Program-made: the position numbers and the translations under genes
The notes under the pieces: generated by a model
What the model was told of the DNA's origin: nothing
What the model saw: only the letters and a program-made list of their open reading frames with translations
Database searches by the model: none
Shown: positions 1-5,471 of the stretch, piece after piece
Position numbering within the stretch: position 1 is the first letter of the stretch
How the letters are laid out: each line of letters starts with the position of its first letter
DNA from: JBGSLN01 sp041740675
Lineage (GTDB): Bacteria; Pseudomonadota; Gammaproteobacteria; JBGSLN01
Length of the DNA stretch: 5,471 bases
Assembly (NCBI GenBank): GCA_041740675.1
Contig: JBGSLN010000131.1
Span: forward strand, 1-5,471
Direction: 5' to 3'

Positions 1-1521
1 GCGGTCAAAAAAGCCCGTGGCAATCGCAAAGAAATCATGCAAGAAATTGAGCAACACCTAAAAACAGGTTTAGCAAAACACCATTTGCCTATTATCTATG
101 TCTCTGGGCGCGAAAAACATTTATATAGCATTTATAAAAAAATGCGCAACAAAAAAGTTCCTTTTGCAGAAATTATGGATGTGTATGCTTTTCGAATTAT
201 TAGTGAAGACATGGATACGTGTTATCGCGCACTGGGTGCTGTACATCAACTTTATAAACCTGTGCCGGGTCGTTTTAAAGATTATATTGCGATTCCAAAA
301 GCTAATAGTTATCAATCACTGCATACCACGTTATTTGGGCCCTATGGGGTACCAATTGAAGTTCAAATTCGTTCACGTGAAATGGATCATACGGCAGATG
401 CTGGGATTGCTTCGCATTGGCTGTATAAAAATTTAGGAGCGGCTCCGGATGAAGCACAATTGAAAGCAAGGATATGGCTAAAAAACTTAATGGAATTACA
501 AGAGAGTTCACATAATCCTATAGAATTTTTTGAAAACGTAAAAATCGATTTGTTTCCGGATGAAGTCTATGTATTCACACCGAAAGGTGAAATCATGGAA
601 TTGCCTGCAGGCGCTACTGCAGTCGATTTTGCATATAACGTTCATACTGATATTGGCAATGGTTGTATCGCAGCAAAAATTAATCGTCGGCTCGCACCAT
701 TGAGTACCACACTCAGTAATGGACAAACAGTAGAAGTTATTATCGCACCAGGTGCAAGGCCAAATCCTGCATGGCTTAATTTCGTGGTGACTAGCAAAGC
801 CCGCAGTAATATTCGACATTTTATTAAAGATCAAAAACATACTGAATCTGTTAGCTTAGGTCGGCAATTACTCGAAAAATCGTTAGAAACTTTAGGTTAT
901 GAAATAACATTATTTAGCGATGACAATTGGAAAGTTGTGTTATACCACTTTAATTATAAAACTAAAGACGATTTATTAGAAGCCATAGGGTTAGGGAATC
1001 AATTACCTTTAGTGATCGCACGAGAATTATTAGAAAAAATAGCTGCATCTGATAAAAAACAAAATCCAATTATTTCAAAACAGCCACTGATGATTAAAGG
1101 TAGTCAAGGTATGGTGGTTGATTTTGCAGACTGTTGTCGTCCTATTCCTGGCGATCCCATTGTCGGTGTTTTTAATGTAGGTAAGGGATTACTTATTCAC
1201 CTGGAACAATGCAAGACAATAGAAAAGATTTGCGCTAATCCTGAACGTTGTGTGGCAGTGCAATGGTCAGATGATGTGACCGGTGAATTTAAAGTAGATT
1301 TGCGAGTAGAAGTAGCAAATCAACGCGGAGCGTTAGCTAATTTAGCCAGCACTATTGCACGAACAGACTCAAATATTGAGGACATTAGTATGAATGCTTA
1401 TGATGGCCGTTACAATGTAATTAATTTAACAGTATCAGTCCGAGATCGACGCCATCTCGCTAGGGTGATGCGCCGCATTAGAGCAATCAAAATGGTCACT
1501 AAAATTCAGCGGCGAAGATAA
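1..1521 (+). CDS. spoT: Bifunctional (p)ppGpp synthetase/hydrolase SpoT, C-terminal 506 residues (5' end outside window)
   Basis: SpoT makes and degrades the alarmone (p)ppGpp in the cytoplasm and sets the stringent response. The reading frame is open from base 1, and the residues before the first ATG (position 37), including ARGNRKEI, match SpoT, so that ATG is internal. About 190-200 N-terminal residues, the HD hydrolase domain, are missing only because the window starts here. Fragment residues 36-47 (GREKHLYSIYKK), 60-65 (DVYAFR), 103-109 (SYQSLHT) and 120-124 (EVQIR) form the synthetase domain. RFKD at 91-94 is the RXKD form of SpoT/Rel enzymes, not the acidic EXDD form of RelA. A TGS domain spans about 189-247. 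A zinc-finger-like domain has Cys378, Cys379, His400 and Cys404 with the usual spacing. An ACT domain covers about 431-506. All key residues seen are intact. The gene ends in TAA, 58 bp before trpS, with no convincing terminator between them. Confidence 0.96.
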   Translation, partial: AVKKARGNRKEIMQEIEQHLKTGLAKHHLPIIYVSGREKHLYSIYKKMRNKKVPFAEIMDVYAFRIISEDMDTCYRALGAVHQLYKPVPGRFKDYIAIPKANSYQSLHTTLFGPYGVPIEVQIRSREMDHTADAGIASHWLYKNLGAAPDEAQLKARIWLKNLMELQESSHNPIEFFENVKIDLFPDEVYVFTPKGEIMELPAGATAVDFAYNVHTDIGNGCIAAKINRRLAPLSTTLSNGQTVEVIIAPGARPNPAWLNFVVTSKARSNIRHFIKDQKHTESVSLGRQLLEKSLETLGYEITLFSDDNWKVVLYHFNYKTKDDLLEAIGLGNQLPLVIARELLEKIAASDKKQNPIISKQPLMIKGSQGMVVDFADCCRPIPGDPIVGVFNVGKGLLIHLEQCKTIEKICANPERCVAVQWSDDVTGEFKVDLRVEVANQRGALANLASTIARTDSNIEDISMNAYDGRYNVINLTVSVRDRRHLARVMRRIRAIKMVTKIQRRR

Positions 1522-1579
1522 GAGTGTGGTTGTGTCTCACGGCACACTGCATGTTATTTATGTTTAATATAGGTAAATC

Positions 1580-2662
1580 ATGACAAAACCAAGAATACTC
1601 ACCGGAGATACACCCACAGGTCGCTTGCATTTAGGACACTGGGTTGGATCAGTTGAAAATCGAGTTGCAATGCAAAATGAATATGATTGTTTTTTTATTA
1701 TTGCTAATGCGCATGCATTTACCACGCGAGCGCAACAAGCTGCTGAAATTCGTGAAAGCGTATTACAAATTACTTTGGATTATTTAGCAGCTGGAATTGA
1801 TCCAGTAAAGTCAACTATCTTTATCCAAAGTGAAGTGCCTGCCATTGCTGAATTATGCTTCTTTTTTAGTATGTTATTGCCCTATCCGCGAGTGATGCGA
1901 AATCCTACTTTAAAAGCCGAAATTCGCGACAAAGGCTTAGGTGAAAATTATCCCTTCGGATTTTTATTATATGCGGTTGGTCAAGTGGCTGATATTTTAA
2001 CTTTCAGACCGCAATTAGTGCCAGTGGGTGAAGATCAATTACCGCATTTAGAGATGACTCGGGAAGTGGCTCGACGATTTAATCAATATTATTGCGGTGT
2101 TGATCCGCATGTACCAGATGCAGAACATCTTCAGGCAGGTGGATTATTTCCAATCATCGAAGCAAAGTTAGGTCGTACTGCGCGATTAGTTGGTTTAAAT
2201 GGCCCTAACAATGAAGGGCAATTACTAAAAATGAGCAAGTCGCTTAACAATGCGATTTTCTTGAGTGATGATCCAGACACTGTTCGCAAAAAAGTGATGG
2301 GTATGTATACTGATCCTAAACGGTTAAAAGCAACCGATCCTGGCACTGTGGAAAATAATCCATTATGGATTTTTCATGAAACATTTAATCATGATCAGCA
2401 ATGGGTAAAAGAAGCCGAAGAGAAATATCGTGCGGGTGCCATCGGCGATGTAGAATGTAAGAAAAAGTTGGTTGATGTTTTAGTCGCATTAATTGAACCT
2501 ATGCGAACTCGAAGAATGCAATATGAAACAGATCCTAGTTATGTGTTAACTGTATTGCGAGAAGGCACGGCACGCGCTAATGTAGTTGCAGAAGAAACAT
2601 TAAAATTAGCAAAAAAAGCGATGCATCAAGATTACATGGATCGTGAGTTAGTGATTAGTTGA
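1580..2662 (+). CDS. trpS: Tryptophanyl-tRNA synthetase
   Basis: A class I aminoacyl-tRNA synthetase that charges tRNA-Trp with tryptophan in the cytoplasm using ATP. The 360-residue product shows the nucleotide-binding signatures in order: TPTGRLHLGH at 11-20 (HIGH motif, here HLGH), VGEDQ at 149-153 (a TrpRS hallmark in the active site) and KMSKS at 217-221. The C-terminal half is helical, as expected for anticodon recognition. The start is ATG, preceded by AGG at 1571-1573 with a 6-nt spacer. At 360 residues it is somewhat longer than E. coli TrpS (334). Details such as GDTPTGRLHLGHWVGS and KKVMGMYTDP resemble, from memory, the TrpRS type of Firmicutes and Chlamydia more than E. coli TrpS (GAQPSGELTIGNYMGA). 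It lies between spoT and recG, where E. coli has trmH. I see no T-box or Trp leader peptide upstream. Function is secure; the subfamily assignment is an inference. Confidence 0.95.
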   Translation: MTKPRILTGDTPTGRLHLGHWVGSVENRVAMQNEYDCFFIIANAHAFTTRAQQAAEIRESVLQITLDYLAAGIDPVKSTIFIQSEVPAIAELCFFFSMLLPYPRVMRNPTLKAEIRDKGLGENYPFGFLLYAVGQVADILTFRPQLVPVGEDQLPHLEMTREVARRFNQYYCGVDPHVPDAEHLQAGGLFPIIEAKLGRTARLVGLNGPNNEGQLLKMSKSLNNAIFLSDDPDTVRKKVMGMYTDPKRLKATDPGTVENNPLWIFHETFNHDQQWVKEAEEKYRAGAIGDVECKKKLVDVLVALIEPMRTRRMQYETDPSYVLTVLREGTARANVVAEETLKLAKKAMHQDYMDRELVIS

Positions 2663-2674
2663 AAGGCAAAATTC

Positions 2675-2703
2675 TTGATGATGGTATGAATTAAGTCTAT
2701 ATT
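2675..2703 (+). promoter_or_regulatory. Predicted sigma-70-type promoter for recG
   Basis: TTGATG (2675-2680, 4 of 6 to consensus) and TATATT (2698-2703, 5 of 6) are separated by exactly 17 bp. They lie just after the trpS stop codon and about 90 bp before the recG start. Transcription would begin near 2710 and give a leader of roughly 85 nt. This suggests recG can be transcribed independently of trpS. It is a pattern match only; AT-rich gaps give chance matches, though this spacing and fit are good. Confidence 0.5.
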
Positions 2704-2718
2704 TTATAAAGATAAAAA

Positions 2719-2733
2719 GGATGCGGAACATCC
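2719..2733. other. Small perfect hairpin in the recG leader
   Basis: GGATG (2719-2723) and CATCC (2729-2733) pair perfectly around the 5-nt loop CGGAA. A-runs lie on both sides, so on the + strand no U-tract follows and it is not a + strand terminator. Read on the - strand, the stem is followed by TTTTTATC, which resembles a short intrinsic terminator, but no - strand gene is seen nearby. It may be a leader structure of recG mRNA or a relic. Confidence 0.3.
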
Positions 2734-2782
2734 AAAAAAGTTTATTTAAATAATGATGTAATGCAGTCAAAAATTGTGTCTT

Positions 2783-2786
2783 AGGA
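2783..2786 (+). promoter_or_regulatory. Ribosome binding site that decides the recG start
   Basis: AGGA lies 8 nt before the TTG at 2795, an ideal distance. The other in-frame TTG at 2774 lies upstream of this site and has no comparable Shine-Dalgarno sequence. An in-frame TAA at 2759-2761 closes the frame further upstream, so only these two starts are possible unless the protein is truncated. Confidence 0.7.
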
Positions 2787-2794
2787 ACCAAACA

Positions 2795-4888
2795 TTGCAA
2801 AACTCAATAACACAACTATCCACCATACCCTGCACTCATTTAACAGGCGTTGGTCCAAAAATGGCAGAAAAACTGCAAAAATGTGGGATTGTCAGCGTTC
2901 AAGATTTATTATTTCATTTACCCTTTCGCTACCAAGATCGCACCCATGTGACTCCACTTGCAAATCTTCGCCCGAATGATTTTGCAGTGATTGAGGGTAT
3001 GATAGAACATTCAGATATTTCTGGCTCTAAACGTTCTAGCTTATTAGTGAATATGCGTGATGGTACCGGCCAAATCAATTTACGTTTTTTTCATTTCATG
3101 GCAGTACAAAAAGAAAAGTTGTCGCCAGGTACACGGCTTCGTTGTTTTGGTGAAGTGCGTCCGGGTTTTCGTGGACTTGAAATGATCCATCCTGAATATA
3201 AACGAATTTTATCTGACAATACTGTGCCAGTTGATGAAACACTCACACCCATTTATCCTTCCACTGAAGGACTAAATCAAAAAACTTTACAAAACTTAAC
3301 AACACAAGCGTTACGTTTTTTAGAAGAAGGACATTTTTTACAAGAATTATTACCGGATACAATTTTGCAAGCATTGAAAATGCCAGCATTGGATGATGCT
3401 ATTTCATTTATTCATCGACCACCACCCGATGCTTCCTTAGAACAATTAGCAGCAGGATTGCATCCCGCACAACAGCGATTAGCGTTTGAAGAGTTATTAG
3501 CGCATCGACTCAGTATGCGAAAGTTGCGTGCTAAAGCACAATCGCATCATGCACCTTCTTTACAACGTGAGCAACGATTAGAACAACAATTTTTAGCGCA
3601 ATTGCCTTTTAAACTCACTAAAGCGCAACTGCGCGTGAATCAAGAAATTCAGCAAGATTTACTGCAGAGTTATCCAATGCTACGTTTGGTACAAGGCGAT
3701 GTTGGATCAGGCAAAACTTTAGTAGCGGCAGTTGCAATGTTGCAAGCAGTGGCCAATGGTTATCAGGCAGCATTGATGGCGCCAACAGATATTTTAGCAG
3801 AACAACATTATCATAATTTTGTGAATTGGCTTTCAGATTTTAATATTCCAATTGCATGGCTCGCCGGAAAACATAAAGGGAAAACGCGAGAACATACTTT
3901 AAATGCATTACAAGAAGGTGAAGCAAAAATAATTATTGGTACCCATGCATTATTTCAAGAACAAGTGCATTTTAAAAATCTTGGATTGATTGTGGTGGAT
4001 GAACAACATCGGTTTGGCGTACATCAACGGTTAGCTTTGCGTGAAAAAGGTAGTAATGGCAATCAATTTCCGCACCAATTAATTATGACAGCGACGCCAA
4101 TTCCAAGAACATTATCGATGACCGCGTATGCTGATTTAGATGTGTCAGTGATTGATGAATTGCCACCAGGTCGTACACCTGTTAAAACCGTTGTGGTTCC
4201 GGACAGTAAACGGCATGAAGTGATTGTCCGCATAAAACAAGTGTGTGAAGATCAAAGACAAGTCTATTGGGTCTGTCCATTGATCGAAGAATCTGAAATC
4301 TTACAATGCCAAGCTGCAGAAAAAACTTTTGAATTATTACAGCAAGAATTGCCAACAATACGCAGCGGACTCATTCATGGCCGCATGAAGCCGAAAGAAA
4401 AAGAAGCAATTATGCAGCAATTTAAAACACATCAATTAGATTTATTAGTTGCAACCTCAGTGATCGAAGTCGGTGTTGATGTGCCCAACGCCAGTTTAAT
4501 GATCATAGAAAATGCTGAGCGTTTGGGTTTATCACAACTGCATCAATTGCGAGGTCGTGTGGGTCGTGGTGCCATTGAAAGTTTCTGTGTGTTGTTATAC
4601 CAATCACCCTTATCCCCAATGGCGAAAGAACGACTAGGGATTATGCGTGCCAGCAATGATGGCTTTGTGATCGCGCAAAAAGATCTAGAATTGCGTGGTC
4701 CAGGTGAGGTATTAGGTACCAAACAAACAGGTTTATTACAATTTCGTATCGCTGATTTAAAACGTGATCAACATTTGTTAGAACATATTTCTGTAATTGC
4801 GACTGAATTATTATCTCAATCTCCTGATATTGCGAATGCTATTATTCAACGATGGTTAGGTGATGATGAGAAATATGGAGCTGTGTGA
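2795..4888 (+). CDS. recG: ATP-dependent DNA helicase RecG
   Basis: RecG is a superfamily 2 DNA translocase that reverses stalled replication forks and processes branched recombination intermediates and R-loops. From the TTG at 2795 the product has 697 residues, close to E. coli RecG (693), and its N-terminus leads into LTGVG at the same distance as in E. coli. The wedge/OB-fold domain lies at about 60-150, including LRFFHF and MIHPEY. Helicase motifs follow in order: Walker A GDVGSGKT (301-308), GTHAL (382-386), DEQH (402-405, Walker B/DExH), TATPIPRTL (432-440), TSVIEVGVDVPNA (554-566) and QLRGRVGRG (584-592). The C-terminal translocation region around 612-646 contains KDLELRGPGEVLGTKQTG. 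All motifs are intact and there is no frameshift. An alternative TTG at 2774 would add 7 residues. A predicted promoter lies at 2675-2703; no clear terminator follows. Confidence 0.96.
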   Translation: MQNSITQLSTIPCTHLTGVGPKMAEKLQKCGIVSVQDLLFHLPFRYQDRTHVTPLANLRPNDFAVIEGMIEHSDISGSKRSSLLVNMRDGTGQINLRFFHFMAVQKEKLSPGTRLRCFGEVRPGFRGLEMIHPEYKRILSDNTVPVDETLTPIYPSTEGLNQKTLQNLTTQALRFLEEGHFLQELLPDTILQALKMPALDDAISFIHRPPPDASLEQLAAGLHPAQQRLAFEELLAHRLSMRKLRAKAQSHHAPSLQREQRLEQQFLAQLPFKLTKAQLRVNQEIQQDLLQSYPMLRLVQGDVGSGKTLVAAVAMLQAVANGYQAALMAPTDILAEQHYHNFVNWLSDFNIPIAWLAGKHKGKTREHTLNALQEGEAKIIIGTHALFQEQVHFKNLGLIVVDEQHRFGVHQRLALREKGSNGNQFPHQLIMTATPIPRTLSMTAYADLDVSVIDELPPGRTPVKTVVVPDSKRHEVIVRIKQVCEDQRQVYWVCPLIEESEILQCQAAEKTFELLQQELPTIRSGLIHGRMKPKEKEAIMQQFKTHQLDLLVATSVIEVGVDVPNASLMIIENAERLGLSQLHQLRGRVGRGAIESFCVLLYQSPLSPMAKERLGIMRASNDGFVIAQKDLELRGPGEVLGTKQTGLLQFRIADLKRDQHLLEHISVIATELLSQSPDIANAIIQRWLGDDEKYGAV

Positions 4889-4990
4889 TGCGAAAGGCGT
4901 AGCGTAATGCGAGGAACTTAGATCAATAAATAGAAAAAGCGCCATTTACTGATCCAAAATTAATTAGGACTTACGAAAAACGTATCTATT

Positions 4991-5073
4991 GTCATTGCGA
5001 GTGAAGCGAAGCAATCTAGTTCGACAATATGATTGAGCACTGTTTTGGATTGCTTCACTACGTTCGCAATGAC
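4991..5073. repeat. 83-bp palindromic element, GTCATTGCGA family
   Basis: The left arm (4991-5016) begins GTCATTGCGA and ends GAAGCAATC. The right arm (5048-5073) is its reverse complement at 22 of 26 positions, and two of the four differences allow G-U pairs in RNA. The loop is 31 nt (5017-5047). Palindromes with this sequence are familiar as dispersed, non-coding, MITE- or REP-like elements between genes in many bacteria, including AT-rich intracellular gammaproteobacteria; that is recalled knowledge, not a search result. It sits 102 bp after recG. No T-run follows the stem, so a terminator role is not shown, but a stem this long at a 3' end could protect recG mRNA from exonucleases. Confidence 0.8.
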
Positions 5074-5082
5074 ACGAACGTA
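5059..5082. repeat. Nested 8-bp perfect inverted repeat
   Basis: TACGTTCG (5059-5066) and CGAACGTA (5075-5082) pair perfectly around an 8-nt loop. The left half lies inside the right arm of the large palindrome and the right half just outside it, so the two hairpins exclude each other. The sequence after it (CGAATCTTTATG) has only a poor T-run, so it is at best a weak terminator. Confidence 0.5.
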
Positions 5083-5215
5083 CGAATCTTTATGATAAAT
5101 GCTATAGATAAAAATCAGAAATTGTGAAATTAGCAATAAAATATTACCTTTTATATAATTTTTTTATATTAATATATTGGTTACAAAAGAAAAAAGTTTT
5201 TGAAAGTTACTGTTT

Positions 5216-5235
5216 GTTAAGGTTTCCTTAAGGTT
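5216..5235 (+). promoter_or_regulatory. Tandem operator resembling a PmrA (OmpR-family) box
   Basis: Two 9-bp half-sites, gTTAAGGTT (5216-5224) and cTTAAGGTT (5227-5235), are separated by 2 bp, giving an 11-bp period, one helical turn. They differ only in the first base. This matches the known layout of PmrA boxes: YTTAAG-N5-YTTAAG in enterobacteria, and tandem cTTAATATT-N2 repeats in Legionella and Coxiella. The site covers the -35 position and ends 7 bp before a perfect -10 box, where an activator that replaces a -35 contact would bind. The arms also read as an inverted repeat (TTAAGG-TTT-CCTTAA, 5217-5231), so a dimeric repressor is an alternative. The regulator's identity is an inference. 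Confidence 0.55.
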
Positions 5236-5242
5236 AATTGAG

Positions 5243-5248
5243 TATAAT
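5243..5248 (+). promoter_or_regulatory. -10 box of the promoter for the last gene
   Basis: A perfect TATAAT lies 88 bp before the ATG at 5336. At 15 to 19 bp upstream there is no recognisable TTGACA-like hexamer; that space holds the tandem TTAAGGTT operator. This is expected of an activator-dependent promoter. Transcription would start near 5255 and give a leader of about 80 nt. Confidence 0.55.
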
Positions 5249-5304
5249 ACCCATAAGGATTTGTAGATTTTTTCATTAAAATATGTTTATAGAATGATTT
5301 TACC

Positions 5305-5322
5305 AACTAGCATTAACTAGTT
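5305..5322. repeat. Leader palindrome before the ribosome site
   Basis: AACTAG (5305-5310) and CTAGTT (5317-5322) form a 6-bp stem with a 6-nt loop. AACTAG also occurs as a direct repeat (5305-5310 and 5315-5320). It ends 2 nt before the GAGG Shine-Dalgarno site, so it could be a weak leader hairpin or a DNA-binding site. It is short and AT-rich, and chance is possible. Confidence 0.35.
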
Positions 5323-5335
5323 ATGAGGCACATAC

Positions 5336-5471
5336 ATGATTACACGCGATGATTACCTTTTAGCCTTAAAAAAATATTACACGGGTAAATTTTCAAACAA
5401 GAAACTAGAACAAATACATGATCTTCTTAAAGATGATTTAGTAGATCTTGTGTCTGAAAAAACACTAGCTA
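5336..5471 (+). CDS. Unrecognised protein, first 45 codons (3' end outside window)
   Basis: I do not recognise this gene. ATG at 5336 is preceded by GAGG (5325-5328) with a 7-nt spacer, and the frame stays open to the window end. The N-terminus begins MITRDDYLLALKKYYTGKF and continues with a lysine-, leucine- and aspartate-rich stretch that would form soluble, amphipathic helices. No signal peptide or membrane segment is visible in these 45 residues. A plausible promoter lies upstream: TATAAT at 5243-5248, with a PmrA-like tandem box in the -35 region. If the organism is a member of the Legionellales, this promoter makes the gene a candidate PmrA-regulon member, possibly a type IV secretion substrate. 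That is inferred from the promoter alone, because secretion signals would lie at the unseen C-terminus. Confidence 0.7.
   Translation, partial: MITRDDYLLALKKYYTGKFSNKKLEQIHDLLKDDLVDLVSEKTLA

Larger units (their letters stand above)
4889..5335. other. 447-bp intergenic region with palindromes and a promoter
   Basis: No convincing coding frame was found on either strand. The left part (4889-4990) has no clear element apart from a GCG-rich stretch just after the recG stop that may be a repeat relic. The middle (4991-5082) holds a large imperfect palindrome and a nested hairpin. From about 5083 to 5215 the DNA is very AT-rich with A- and T-runs. The right part (5216-5335) holds the operator-like repeat, the -10 box, a leader palindrome and the ribosome site of the next gene. 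I see no GC-rich stem followed by a T-run that would clearly terminate recG transcription. Confidence 0.7.

Noticed and set aside
37..39. ATG as the start of spoT
   Set aside because: The frame is open from base 1 and the residues before this ATG match SpoT, so it is an internal methionine of a gene that begins outside the window.
508..840. 110-codon open frame on the - strand inside spoT
   Set aside because: It lies opposite intact, conserved SpoT sequence and its product is rich in Cys, Phe and His without any known motif; a by-product of the spoT codons.
1523..1548. Hairpin AGTGTG/CACACT between spoT and trpS as a terminator
   Set aside because: The stem is 6 bp with a 14-nt loop and no T-run follows; too weak to call.
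1530..1570. Promoter for trpS (TTGTGT with TATTTA or TAATAT)
   Set aside because: Spacing and -10 matches are poor; chance matches of this quality are expected in AT-rich DNA.
2131..2346. 71-codon open frame on the - strand inside trpS
   Set aside because: It lies opposite the KMSKS region of trpS, with no ribosome site or family resemblance.
4888..4902. ATG overlapping the recG stop (TGATG) as a coupled gene
   Set aside because: The frame ends after four codons (ATG CGA AAG GCG TAG).
4991..5073. CRISPR repeat or rho-independent terminator
   Set aside because: There are only two arms in inverted orientation, no regular direct repeats and spacers, and no T-run after the stem.
5154..5159. 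Second TATAAT as a promoter
   Set aside because: It lies within a long AT run with no -35 hexamer at a usable distance; probably chance.

Overview
The window is a chromosomal piece of an AT-rich gammaproteobacterium. It holds four genes, all on the + strand: the 3' part of spoT, a complete trpS, a complete recG, and the first 45 codons of an unrecognised gene. E. coli has the order gmk-rpoZ-spoT-trmH-recG, so spoT followed by recG points to Gammaproteobacteria. The low GC content, the dispersed GTCATTGCGA-type palindrome after recG and a PmrA-like promoter at the right end fit the Legionellales (Legionella/Coxiella-like intracellular bacteria). That placement is an inference, not something the sequence proves.

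Layout. Positions 1-1521 encode the (p)ppGpp synthetase, TGS, zinc-finger and ACT parts of SpoT; the N-terminal hydrolase domain lies before the window. After a 58-bp gap comes trpS (1580-2662), tryptophanyl-tRNA synthetase, in the place where E. coli has trmH. A 132-bp gap follows, with a good sigma-70-type promoter (2675-2703), a small hairpin and a Shine-Dalgarno site that favours a TTG start for recG at 2795. recG runs to 4888 and has all its helicase motifs. The 447-bp stretch from 4889 to 5335 has no gene. It carries an 83-bp imperfect palindrome (4991-5073), a nested 8-bp hairpin, a very AT-rich tract and, near its end, a compact regulated-looking promoter. The last gene starts at 5336 and leaves the window.

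How the parts work together. The first three genes are housekeeping: stringent-response control, tRNA charging and replication-fork rescue. spoT and trpS could be co-transcribed, while recG seems to have its own promoter. The most interesting part is the right end. Two near-identical 9-bp half-sites (TTAAGGTT core, 11-bp period) sit where a -35 box should be, directly upstream of a perfect TATAAT. This is the architecture of PmrA-type, OmpR-family activated promoters, which in Legionella and Coxiella control Icm/Dot secretion genes and effectors. The unknown gene downstream is therefore a candidate PmrA-regulated gene, possibly an effector.
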